Below are positions 24,885 through 32,840 of a stretch of 64,000 nt of DNA, piece by piece (the first letter of the stretch is position 1; every line of letters starts with the position of its first letter). A program made the position numbers and the translations under genes. The notes below the pieces were generated by a model. That model was not told the origin of the DNA and ran no database searches. It was given only the letters and a program-made list of their open reading frames with translations. The stretch is taken from assembly GCF_048571275.1 (NCBI RefSeq), contig NZ_CP182357.1, positions 806,001-870,000 of the forward strand, read 5' to 3'. This stretch comes from Marinarcus sediminis. Lineage in GTDB: Bacteria; Campylobacterota; Campylobacteria; Campylobacterales; Arcobacteraceae.

Positions 24885-24912
24885 TTTAAAGACCCTTTCT
24901 GGGGTCTTTAAA
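24885..24912 (+). terminator. Intercistronic attenuator hairpin between TRAP genes
   Basis: TTTAAAGACCC (24885-24895) pairs with GGGTCTTTAAA (24902-24912) around a 6-base loop. No long T-run follows, fitting a partial terminator or stabiliser that lowers permease expression relative to the binding protein. Confidence 0.65.
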
Positions 24913-24982
24913 CACTTTGTTATATCTAATTCAATTTAACTCATTTGTTTTACATATAACAAATACTATAAAAAGGTATTTC

Positions 24983-27100
24983 ATGGAAATAAAAAAAGAA
25001 AAAACACATTCACTTGGTCAACTCGAACAAGAACAAATTGACGAAGCCGAAAATATTGCCAACGACCTAGAGGGACAAAGGGTCTTTGGGAAGCAGCATT
25101 ATGAATTTTGGCTCATCTCAACCATCGCATTTTTTTGGTCACTGTTTCAACTCTATATTGTAGTTGAACCCATTAACTCTACTATCGCACGATCAACCCA
25201 CCTCTCTTTTGCCATCCTTTTAACATTTTTAATTTTTCCTATGTTTAAAAAACCTTACTTTTTGGAAAAAATAAGATGGTTTGGTTATACACTGGCACTC
25301 ATTGGTGTGGGCACGGCTTCTTATATTGCCATTAATTATGTGAGTCTTTCAACAAGACCGGGTGATTATTTACAAATTGACATTATTGTTGCTCTTGTAG
25401 GTATTGTTATTTTAATTGAGACTGGGCGTCGAGTATTGGGAATGGCACTCTCTATCATTGCTATTTTGTTTTTAGCGTATGATATGCTTGGCCCTTATAT
25501 GCCTGAACTTCTTATTCACAAGGGGGCAAGTTTAAATAAACTTGCTGGTCATATGTTTTTAACCACAGAGGGGATTTTTGGGGTACCTCTTGGGGTTTCT
25601 ACGGGATTTGTATTTCTGTTCGTGCTCTTTGGTTCACTTTTAGATAAAGCGGGAGCAGGGGAATATTTTATTAATTTGGCGTTCTCACTTTTAGGACGAT
25701 TCCGAGGTGGACCAGCAAAAGCAGCCGTCGTTGCTTCTGGGTTTACGGGAATTATTTCAGGAAGTTCAATTGCAAATACGGTTACAACAGGAACATTTAC
25801 CATTCCATTAATGAAACGAACTGGTTTTAGACCTGAACAAGCAGGTGCTGTAGAAGTTGCCGCATCCACCAATGGTCAATTGATGCCTCCAGTTATGGGT
25901 GCTGCTGCGTTTATTATTGCAGAGTTTTTAGGTTTATCGTATACCGATGTTATTTATGCCGCGTTTATTCCTGCGTTTGTTTCCTATTTTGCGCTTTTTT
26001 ATATTGTGCATTTAGAAGCATTGAAGTTGGGTCTTAAAGGGATGAATGCCGATGAAATTCCACCAAAATTTCAAACATTTATGAATGGTATTCACTATTT
26101 GGTTCCCATTTTCTTTTTGATGTATACGTTAATGATTTTGCAAGAGAGTGCAGCAAGTGCAGCATTTAATGCCATTATGCTTTTAATGCTTTTAATGGTA
26201 GTGCAACACCCATTCAGAGCCTATATTACTAAAGTACCTTTAACCAAAGAGGTTTATTTTAGTGGATTTATTGATATTTTAGCAGGTATGATTGCAGGGG
26301 CTAAAAACATGGTTCCTATTGCAATTGCAACTGCATTAGCAGGTATTGTTGTAGGTTCAATTACACTGACAGGACTTGGGCAAGTATTGCTTGATATTAT
26401 TGAGTCCCTCTCGGGTGGGAATATCTATGTTATCTTGATTTTAGCCGCAGCGGTATCGTTGGTATTAGGAATGGGTCTTCCTACAACGGCAAACTATATT
26501 GTCATGGCATCATTAACCGCACCCGTTATTTTAATTCTTGCACATGACAACGGGTTTTTAATTCCAGCCATTGCAGCGCATTTATTTGTCTTCTATTTTG
26601 GTATTTTAGCCGATGATACACCACCTGTTGGGCTGGCGGCGTATGCCGCAGCGGGGATTGCAAAAGCCGATCCAATTAAAACAGGGATTCAAGGATTTAT
26701 TTATGACATAAGAACAGCGATTTTGCCTTTTATGTTTTTCTTTAACCCTGAGTTACTTCTGATTTCTGCGGTGGATCCAATGAATCCAGCTGATCCTAAA
26801 GGGTGGGTGTGGATTACAAGCCCCGTAGAGATATTGATTATTTTTGTAGGTGCATTTATAGGAATGATGGCATTTGCATGTTTCACCCAAGGTTTCTTTG
26901 TAACAAGAACCAGCCTTGTCGAACGATTTTCATTCTTGTTGGTTGTACCATTCATGTTTTTACCTAAAATCATGGCAAGCTATTTACACCTACCAACACA
27001 CTATATCTCATATCTCATTGGCTTAGCAATATTTGCACTGTTATTTCTTTATGGAAAAAGCAAAAGCAAAAAAGAAGAGTTACTCGCTTCAATAAACTGA
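24983..27100 (+). CDS. TRAP transporter permease, fused 4TM/12TM subunits
   Basis: A 705-aa inner-membrane protein in which the small (DctQ-like, N-terminal) and large (DctM-like) TRAP subunits are fused, as is normal for TAXI systems. Motifs: ASGFTGIISGSSIANTVTTG, AVEVAASTNGQLMPPVMGAA, and the second repeat VLGMGLPTTANYIVMASL with ILADDTPPVGLAAYAAAGIA. The start is set at ATG 24983. It works with the receptor encoded upstream as a sodium- or proton-driven importer. A T-rich hairpin terminator follows. Confidence 0.92.
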   Translation: MEIKKEKTHSLGQLEQEQIDEAENIANDLEGQRVFGKQHYEFWLISTIAFFWSLFQLYIVVEPINSTIARSTHLSFAILLTFLIFPMFKKPYFLEKIRWFGYTLALIGVGTASYIAINYVSLSTRPGDYLQIDIIVALVGIVILIETGRRVLGMALSIIAILFLAYDMLGPYMPELLIHKGASLNKLAGHMFLTTEGIFGVPLGVSTGFVFLFVLFGSLLDKAGAGEYFINLAFSLLGRFRGGPAKAAVVASGFTGIISGSSIANTVTTGTFTIPLMKRTGFRPEQAGAVEVAASTNGQLMPPVMGAAAFIIAEFLGLSYTDVIYAAFIPAFVSYFALFYIVHLEALKLGLKGMNADEIPPKFQTFMNGIHYLVPIFFLMYTLMILQESAASAAFNAIMLLMLLMVVQHPFRAYITKVPLTKEVYFSGFIDILAGMIAGAKNMVPIAIATALAGIVVGSITLTGLGQVLLDIIESLSGGNIYVILILAAAVSLVLGMGLPTTANYIVMASLTAPVILILAHDNGFLIPAIAAHLFVFYFGILADDTPPVGLAAYAAAGIAKADPIKTGIQGFIYDIRTAILPFMFFFNPELLLISAVDPMNPADPKGWVWITSPVEILIIFVGAFIGMMAFACFTQGFFVTRTSLVERFSFLLVVPFMFLPKIMASYLHLPTHYISYLIGLAIFALLFLYGKSKSKKEELLASIN

Positions 27101-27106
27101 TTTTCA

Positions 27107-27140
27107 GTAAAAAAGAGAAATTTTCTCTTTTTTACTTTTT
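27107..27140 (+). terminator. Terminator after the TRAP permease gene
   Basis: GTAAAAAAGAGAAA (27107-27120) pairs with TTTCTCTTTTTTAC (27122-27135), then five Ts. Confidence 0.75.
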
Positions 27141-27191
27141 CTTATTGACAAATTACCCTATTTTAAAGATAATAAATAAAAAAGGATTTTT

Positions 27192-28043
27192 ATGCCTATA
27201 GGATTTATTGGACTGGGCAATTTAGGCAGTGCCATTGCAAAAAGATTATCTTCAGTCAATGAAGAGCTCATTGTATATAACCGAACTGTGCAAAAAGCGC
27301 AAAACTTAGGATTAAAAATAGCTGACTCTCCTAAAGATTTAATTGAAAAATGTGATACTGTTTTTATCTGTATGTTTGATTCAACGGCGGTAAAAAATAT
27401 TTTCTCTATGGAAAATGGACTCTTAAGTGCCTCATTAAAAGGCAAAACCATCATCGATTTGAGCACCAACCATTATGAAGATGTATTGGCTTTCCATGAT
27501 ATTGTGGAACACAAAGAGGGGGCATATTTGGAATCTCCTATTTTTGGTAGCGTCATGCCTGCCCTCAACGGTGAAGTGACGATTGTGGCATCGGGGAAAG
27601 AGTCGGTTTTTAAACACTGCTTACCTCTGTTAGAAAAGATAGGAAAAGCCATTTTTCACCTTCCCCAACCCTCAAGTGCTTCTAAAATGAAGTTGATTAA
27701 TAACTTATGTTTGGGTTCATTTATGACCACCATTGCAGAGTGTACGGCGTTGGGTGAAGCGTGTAATATTGATAAAAGCAAACTGCTTGAGATTTTAGGT
27801 GTGGGCGGGGGACAATCACTGGTGCTAAAAGCCAAAACACAAAAACTCATCGATGAAGATTTTTCACCTCACTTTTCCAATGATGCCATTAATAAAGATT
27901 TGCATTGTGTGCAAGAGTTGGCATACAGTTTAAAAAGACCTCTTTACAGCGCCGCTGTGCCCAAAGAGCTCTTTTCTAAGATGAAGATGCAAGGTGATGG
28001 AAAAGAGGACTTCAGCTCCATTTATAAGCTTTTTAAAGCTTAA
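27192..28043 (+). CDS. NAD(P)-dependent beta-hydroxyacid dehydrogenase family protein
   Basis: A 283-aa 3-hydroxyisobutyrate dehydrogenase / 6-phosphogluconate dehydrogenase-type enzyme. The N-terminal Rossmann motif is GFIGLGNLGSAIAKRL; the substrate region YLESPIFGSVMPALNGEVTI corresponds to the D-x-P-V-S-G-G motif, with changes; the catalytic Lys is in SSASKMKLINNLCLG; KDLHCVQELA is the C-terminal cofactor-adjacent segment. Relatives include glyoxylate/succinic semialdehyde reductases. Substrate not determined. Confidence 0.82.
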   Translation: MPIGFIGLGNLGSAIAKRLSSVNEELIVYNRTVQKAQNLGLKIADSPKDLIEKCDTVFICMFDSTAVKNIFSMENGLLSASLKGKTIIDLSTNHYEDVLAFHDIVEHKEGAYLESPIFGSVMPALNGEVTIVASGKESVFKHCLPLLEKIGKAIFHLPQPSSASKMKLINNLCLGSFMTTIAECTALGEACNIDKSKLLEILGVGGGQSLVLKAKTQKLIDEDFSPHFSNDAINKDLHCVQELAYSLKRPLYSAAVPKELFSKMKMQGDGKEDFSSIYKLFKA

Positions 28044-28050
28044 TTACTCG

Positions 28051-28080
28051 CACAATCCATTGTAAAAGTGGATTGTGTTT
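28051..28080. terminator. Bidirectional terminator between convergent genes
   Basis: CACAATCCA (28051-28059) pairs with TGGATTGTG (28069-28077), with Ts following on the plus strand. It serves the dehydrogenase gene and the convergent VOC gene. Confidence 0.7.
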
Positions 28081-28472
28081 TATATTTCATAAATATAATT
28101 GGCAATTTCAATTAAATTGCCATCTGAATCTCTTAGGTAAATAGAGTTTATTTCACCCATGGCTCCCGTTCGTTTCACAGGCCCTTCAATGACTTCTACA
28201 CCCAAATGTTCAATATGGGTTTTAAACTCCGCAATACTTGTTTCTGTGATAAAACACAAATCCGCCGAACCCGCTTTGACATTGAATGCTTTGGGTTCAA
28301 ACTCATTGCCCAATTGATGCAAATTGATTTTTTGATGCCCAAATTTAAGTGCCACACGGTTGCCTTTAAAGACCTCCTTTTCCATGCCCAAAACAGAGGT
28401 ATAAAACTCAACGGTTTTAGGAATGTCTTTCACTGTTAAAACAATATGATCAATAGATTTAATTTTAAACAT
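28080..28472 (-). CDS. VOC (glyoxalase/bleomycin-resistance fold) family protein
   Basis: A 130-aa VOC protein with two beta-alpha-beta-beta-beta modules: IDHIVLTVKDIPKTVEFYTSVLGM in the first and GAMGEINSIYLRDSDGNLIEIANY in the second, with His (IDHIV), a possible His in KINLHQL, and Glu (LIEIA) as the usual metal ligands. Substrate unknown; members include glyoxalases, dioxygenases and antibiotic-binding proteins. Confidence 0.82.
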   Translation of the reverse strand: MFKIKSIDHIVLTVKDIPKTVEFYTSVLGMEKEVFKGNRVALKFGHQKINLHQLGNEFEPKAFNVKAGSADLCFITETSIAEFKTHIEHLGVEVIEGPVKRTGAMGEINSIYLRDSDGNLIEIANYIYEI

Positions 28473-28507
28473 TATAAACTCTTTTTATTGTTATTATACA
28501 ACAATTT

Positions 28508-28903
28508 TTACAATGAACTCAACGCGGTAAGATAAGCTTGTTCTTGATATTTTTTTAGCTTAAGAGGCAAAAGAAGTTCATTTTTTCGTTCAAATGCACT
28601 CACCGCTTGAGCAGAAACCAACTCCACTGAGCATACAGGATTGAGTTGTATGAGCCCCTCCATTTTAAACGTAACCGCACCGCCTGCAAACGTGCCTTTT
28701 TTTGCACGCTTTTTAATATACACTCTTTCAACACGGTTCTCCTCTAAAAAAATCAAAAAATCATTACAAAATTGCCGAATGTCATCTTGTTGTTCATCAT
28801 TTTCAAGAGTAATTTTTTTTATTTTTAAATCCATAAACTCACGCTCATCTAAAACCACCAAAACCACATTATTGGCTTTTAACTCTATGCCACAAACTCT
28901 CAT
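28508..28903 (-). CDS. DUF3010 family protein
   Basis: A 131-aa protein of the DUF3010 family: MRVCGIELKANNVVLVVLD at the start, then VYIKKRAKKGTFAGGAVTFK and PVCSVELVSAQAVSAF. The fold looks RNase H-like (an N-terminal strand with Glu instead of Asp), but no function is known. The start is ATG 28903 with AAAAGGAAC upstream; an in-frame start at 28933 has no ribosome site. It is the last gene before the CRISPR array and unrelated to cas genes by sequence. Confidence 0.75.
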   Translation of the reverse strand: MRVCGIELKANNVVLVVLDEREFMDLKIKKITLENDEQQDDIRQFCNDFLIFLEENRVERVYIKKRAKKGTFAGGAVTFKMEGLIQLNPVCSVELVSAQAVSAFERKNELLLPLKLKKYQEQAYLTALSSL

Positions 28904-28998
28904 ACTGTTCCTTTTATCAAAAGATAAAAGCATTATAGAAGAAATTTAAAAAGGGGTTTGATTTTATTGCAGATTGTTATGTTTTTTGATTGCGGAGG

Positions 28999-31467
28999 GG
29001 TTTAATCTGCTCTCAAATCCCCATTTGATATAATTTTTTAAGCCCGTCATCGTTTGCGTGGTTGTTTTAATCTACTCTCAAATCCCCATTTGATATAATA
29101 AAAAAGATAAGAAATATTTCTTTGGCTGTGTTTTAATCTACTCTCAAATCCCCATTTGATATAATCATCCAAGCAGTTTATACATTTACAGATGAGTTTT
29201 AATCTACTCTCAAATCCCCATTTGATATAATAAATAATAATACAAAAAGGACAATCTGTCGTTTTAATCTACTCTCAAATCCCCATTTGATATAATGTTT
29301 GGTACTTTTGAATATAAAGTTATGATGTTTTAATCTACTCTCAAATCCCCATTTGATATAATCGGTGTCAAGTGCGCTTGATGTTAAAATAGGTTTTAAT
29401 CTACTCTCAAATCCCCATTTGATATAATTCTCTTTAGTATCATGCCAAATGGCTTGAGTTTTAATCTACTCTCAAATCCCCATTTGATATAATAAACTTT
29501 TGTTTGTAGCCCCTCATGACGTGTTTTAATCTACTCTCAAATCCCCATTTGATATAATTTGAGAGTACCTTTTGTCTTCCCCTTTTTCGTTTTAATCTAC
29601 TCTCAAATCCCCATTTGATATAATTGCTTTTGTTGCTGTTGCTGTGATACCTGCGTTTTAATCTACTCTCAAATCCCCATTTGATATAATTATGCACAAT
29701 AATGCAATATGGTTAGATGGGTTTTAATCTACTCTCAAATCCCCATTTGATATAATTGAATAATAATGTAGTGAGTCGTTTTTGGGTTTTAATCTACTCT
29801 CAAATCCCCATTTGATATAATCAATTGGAGATAAAATAAAAATAAAAGATGGTTTTAATCTACTCTCAAATCCCCATTTGATATAATTATTGTCAATTTG
29901 TGTTGTATCTTGTGCTTGTTTTAATCTACTCTCAAATCCCCATTTGATATAATAAACAGGATAATTTAAAAGATGCAATTTATGTTTTAATCTACTCTCA
30001 AATCCCCATTTGATATAATATTTTAACGCGACACAAGCATATATAAGAGGTTTTAATCTACTCTCAAATCCCCATTTGATATAATAATTGTATCTGTTTC
30101 AATTGCTTTTCTGTGTTTTAATCTACTCTCAAATCCCCATTTGATATAATCCAGCAAAGAAAAATGCAGTGAAATATGCGTTTTAATCTACTCTCAAATC
30201 CCCATTTGATATAATCAAGAGAGGTAAAGTAAAATGGCAAAAGTTTGTTTTAATCTACTCTCAAATCCCCATTTGATATAATAGTTACAATAGTATCATT
30301 ATGCCAACCACCGTTTTAATCTACTCTCAAATCCCCATTTGATATAATCATTGACGTAGTTGGGTCATGGATTTGGTTGTTTTAATCTACTCTCAAATCC
30401 CCATTTGATATAATTATTATGTTGTTAGGACATAATAAAAACTAGTTTTAATCTACTCTCAAATCCCCATTTGATATAATAATAGAACCAACAGTATCAA
30501 TCGAATATTGGTTTTAATCTACTCTCAAATCCCCATTTGATATAATTTTTTCGCTTCTCTTATAAAGGTCTTCTCTGTTTTAATCTACTCTCAAATCCCC
30601 ATTTGATATAATTAGAGTATTGAATTTGTTCATATGGTTCTGTTTTAATCTACTCTCAAATCCCCATTTGATATAATTGACATCATAGAGATGTGCTTTG
30701 CCATATGTTTTAATCTACTCTCAAATCCCCATTTGATATAATGAATATCAAGTATATTCAAACTAGACACGCGTTTTAATCTACTCTCAAATCCCCATTT
30801 GATATAATGTTACTTTAAAGACATAGACATTCCCATTGTTTTAATCTACTCTCAAATCCCCATTTGATATAATCATTTTGTAGCTGATTTATTTAAGTGT
30901 ATAGTTTTAATCTACTCTCAAATCCCCATTTGATATAATTTTCTACTCTTTTATTTACTACTCTTCCTATGTTTTAATCTACTCTCAAATCCCCATTTGA
31001 TATAATTTATGGAAGGTGTGATACATTAGGAGCTGTGTTTTAATCTACTCTCAAATCCCCATTTGATATAATATCGCTGCGTAGAAACAAACACTTGTGT
31101 AGTTTTAATCTACTCTCAAATCCCCATTTGATATAATAGCAAAACAATTAGGGTTAGAGATTTATTGGGTTTTAATCTACTCTCAAATCCCCATTTGATA
31201 TAATTAATTGGTGGTTTACCTAGAAGACACAGTTGTTTTAATCTACTCTCAAATCCCCATTTGATATAATATCTATACAGTTAAAGAAAAAGTGATGAGT
31301 GTTTTAATCTACTCTCAAATCCCCATTTGATATAATAAATCTCTTTTTCTATATCCTGAATAAACAGTTTTAATCTACTCTCAAATCCCCATTTGATATA
31401 ATAAAAGTTATAAATGTAAACAATGTCTATGGTTTTAATCTACTCTCAAATCCCCATTTGATATAAT
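28999..31467 (+). CRISPR. Type II-C CRISPR array, 38 repeats and 37 spacers
   Basis: Thirty-eight 36-bp repeats that begin GTTTTAATCT and end TTGATATAAT, with 29-31-base spacers. All look identical except the first (28999-29034), which has two changes (T2 to G, A11 to G). The tracrRNA anti-repeat at 32790-32826 is complementary to this strand, so crRNAs are read from the plus strand, convergent to the cas operon. The last 9 bases of each repeat, TGATATAAT, form a perfect extended -10 promoter, so each spacer may be transcribed from the repeat before it. The degenerate repeat marks the older end, so new spacers probably enter at the cas2-proximal end (inference). Confidence 0.98.
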
Positions 31468-31479
31468 AGAGTAGCTTAA

Positions 31480-31514
31480 AACCCTGTATTTAAGGGTTCT
31501 ATGGAGTTTTTTTT
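31480..31514 (+). terminator. Terminator of the CRISPR array
   Basis: AACCCT (31480-31485) pairs with AGGGTT (31493-31498), followed after 8 bases by eight Ts (31507-31514). It would end crRNA transcripts before they run antisense into cas2. Confidence 0.65.
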
Positions 31515-31515
31515 A

Positions 31516-31866
31516 CTAAAAAACAAGCACAGTTTGTGTTTGTTTGAGTAATTTCTTTTCTGGTTTTTCTCTATAATTTTCAATAACTAACATATTTTTA
31601 TATTGTGCTTCTGTGATTTTTACAACTCTTATAGAACCACCCACTGGTGCTGCTAGTTCTATTTTATTTTCATATTTTTGTGCCATAACCAAACTTCTAC
31701 AAAATCTTATATAAATAGAATACTGGAACATAATAAATCCCATCTCCAAAAGTTTTTTACGAAATTTTGTATATTTTTTTATATCTTTTTTTGTATTTGT
31801 GGGCATATCAAACATTGCAAATAAAACCATTTTTCTATACCTGCTTATTTCTTCTGTATTCGTCAT
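31516..31866 (-). CDS. cas2: CRISPR-associated endonuclease Cas2
   Basis: A 116-aa Cas2 that scaffolds the Cas1-Cas2 spacer integrase. The ferredoxin-like fold is recognised from MVLFAMFDMPTNTKKDIKKY, with the conserved Asp after the first strand, and MGFIMFQYSIYIRFC, the type II-C form of ..GF.m.Q.SVY.r... It overlaps the cas1 stop by 4 bases. It is the last gene of the cas9-tracrRNA-cas1-cas2 locus and ends 49 bases from the array. Confidence 0.95.
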   Translation of the reverse strand: MTNTEEISRYRKMVLFAMFDMPTNTKKDIKKYTKFRKKLLEMGFIMFQYSIYIRFCRSLVMAQKYENKIELAAPVGGSIRVVKITEAQYKNMLVIENYREKPEKKLLKQTQTVLVF

Positions 31867-32735
31867 AATTCAAATAGAGTTAACTCTTCACATTTTAATA
31901 AACAAATTGACTGATAATTTGCTACCATAGCTTTCATACAGTTAGATACGGTTACTTTTTTATTATCATACAAAACTATATTATCAAGAAGTTTTACTAA
32001 ATCTATTTTAATTTTACTGTTTAACTCCATCTCTTTTTTTATATTTCTTGCCACATAATCATCAACTATAGGGCGAAAAGGCTCTATTAAATCATCTGCT
32101 AAATTAAAAGCATTGAGTTCACTGCTGTGATGTATGCCAAAAGCGGGATTTAAACCATACGCTATTAGGTACCTACAAATAGAACTTCTAAAAATGGCAT
32201 ATCCAAAATTTAAAACGGCATTATTTATATTTTCAGGGTCATTTCTTGAAAATTCTTTTCCAAAGAGTTCTTTAAAATAATACGCAGCGGCTGTGGCTTC
32301 TATATTTTCTTTATCGTTTGATTTTATTCTAGATATTAAAGAATCTAAATACTCACTACTTTTATTTAATTTTTTTACTATTTTGGCTTGATGAGTTACT
32401 TTTGAAGTGACAATATCCTTCCAAATTTGATTTAGTTTTGGTTTGGATACGATTATTTGAGATTTTTGTATTTTTGTTGTACGGCTATTTTTATTGATTC
32501 CAAGTAAAATAGAACTTGGCATAAATTTTTCATCGCAAAATATCACACTTATATCTGCTTTTGAAAGTTGAGATAAAAGAGCAGAGGTTATTGTACTTTG
32601 TTGGTTTTCTATGATTATGGTATCGATATCATCAAAGCAAACCGTTGTTTCATAATCATCAATTTTTACTGAGATAAGATTATGTTTGTAGCTAAGATAT
32701 GATTTATTTTTGATGTATAGTTTTTGAAGAGACAT
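31863..32735 (-). CDS. cas1: CRISPR-associated endonuclease Cas1
   Basis: A 290-aa type II Cas1 integrase. Metal-site residues are in AAAYYFKELFG (Glu), FGIHHSSELNAFNLADDLIE (His and Asp region) and EPFRPIVDDYV. The ATG lies 2 bases after the T-run of the tracrRNA terminator, and its only ribosome site, GGAG, is part of the 3' arm of that terminator hairpin. Cas1 synthesis may therefore depend on how the readthrough message folds. Confidence 0.96.
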   Translation of the reverse strand: MSLQKLYIKNKSYLSYKHNLISVKIDDYETTVCFDDIDTIIIENQQSTITSALLSQLSKADISVIFCDEKFMPSSILLGINKNSRTTKIQKSQIIVSKPKLNQIWKDIVTSKVTHQAKIVKKLNKSSEYLDSLISRIKSNDKENIEATAAAYYFKELFGKEFSRNDPENINNAVLNFGYAIFRSSICRYLIAYGLNPAFGIHHSSELNAFNLADDLIEPFRPIVDDYVARNIKKEMELNSKIKIDLVKLLDNIVLYDNKKVTVSNCMKAMVANYQSICLLKCEELTLFEL

Positions 32736-32736
32736 T

Positions 32737-32826
32737 AAAAAACTCCGAATTGAAGGATAAACCTTGCGTGGCTCGGAGTAACACCACTTGTTTTAATCAG
32801 ACTATCAAATCCCCATTTGATATGAG
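32737..32826 (-). ncRNA. tracrRNA between cas9 and cas1
   Basis: On the minus strand, an anti-repeat (32826-32790) is complementary to the CRISPR repeat, with an internal mismatched bulge where the repeat has TACTC. It is followed by a short linker and the hairpin CTCCGA...TCGGAG (an inner AAGG/CCTT stem extends it) and six Ts (32742-32737). Total about 90 nt. A TATTAT-like -10 lies just upstream inside the cas9 stop region. The anti-repeat orientation fixes crRNA as the plus strand. Exact 5' end estimated. Confidence 0.88.
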
Positions 32827-32840
32827 ATAATTCTATAATA

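Noticed and set aside
24885..24912. Full terminator splitting the TRAP binding protein and permease into two transcripts
   Set aside because: No long T-run follows the stem; read as partial attenuator.
28934..28998. CRISPR leader upstream of the first repeat
   Set aside because: Only 65 bases, no recognisable leader motif, and repeats carry their own promoters.
29461..29978. Open frames on the minus strand inside the array encoding repeated YIKWGFESRLK units
   Set aside because: They are translations of the CRISPR repeats and spacers, with no ribosome sites; not proteins.
30216..30246. Spacer ending in AAAATGGCAAAAGTT resembles the nifT start region in this window
   Set aside because: Only about 15 identical bases around a common MAKV start; too short for a self-targeting claim.
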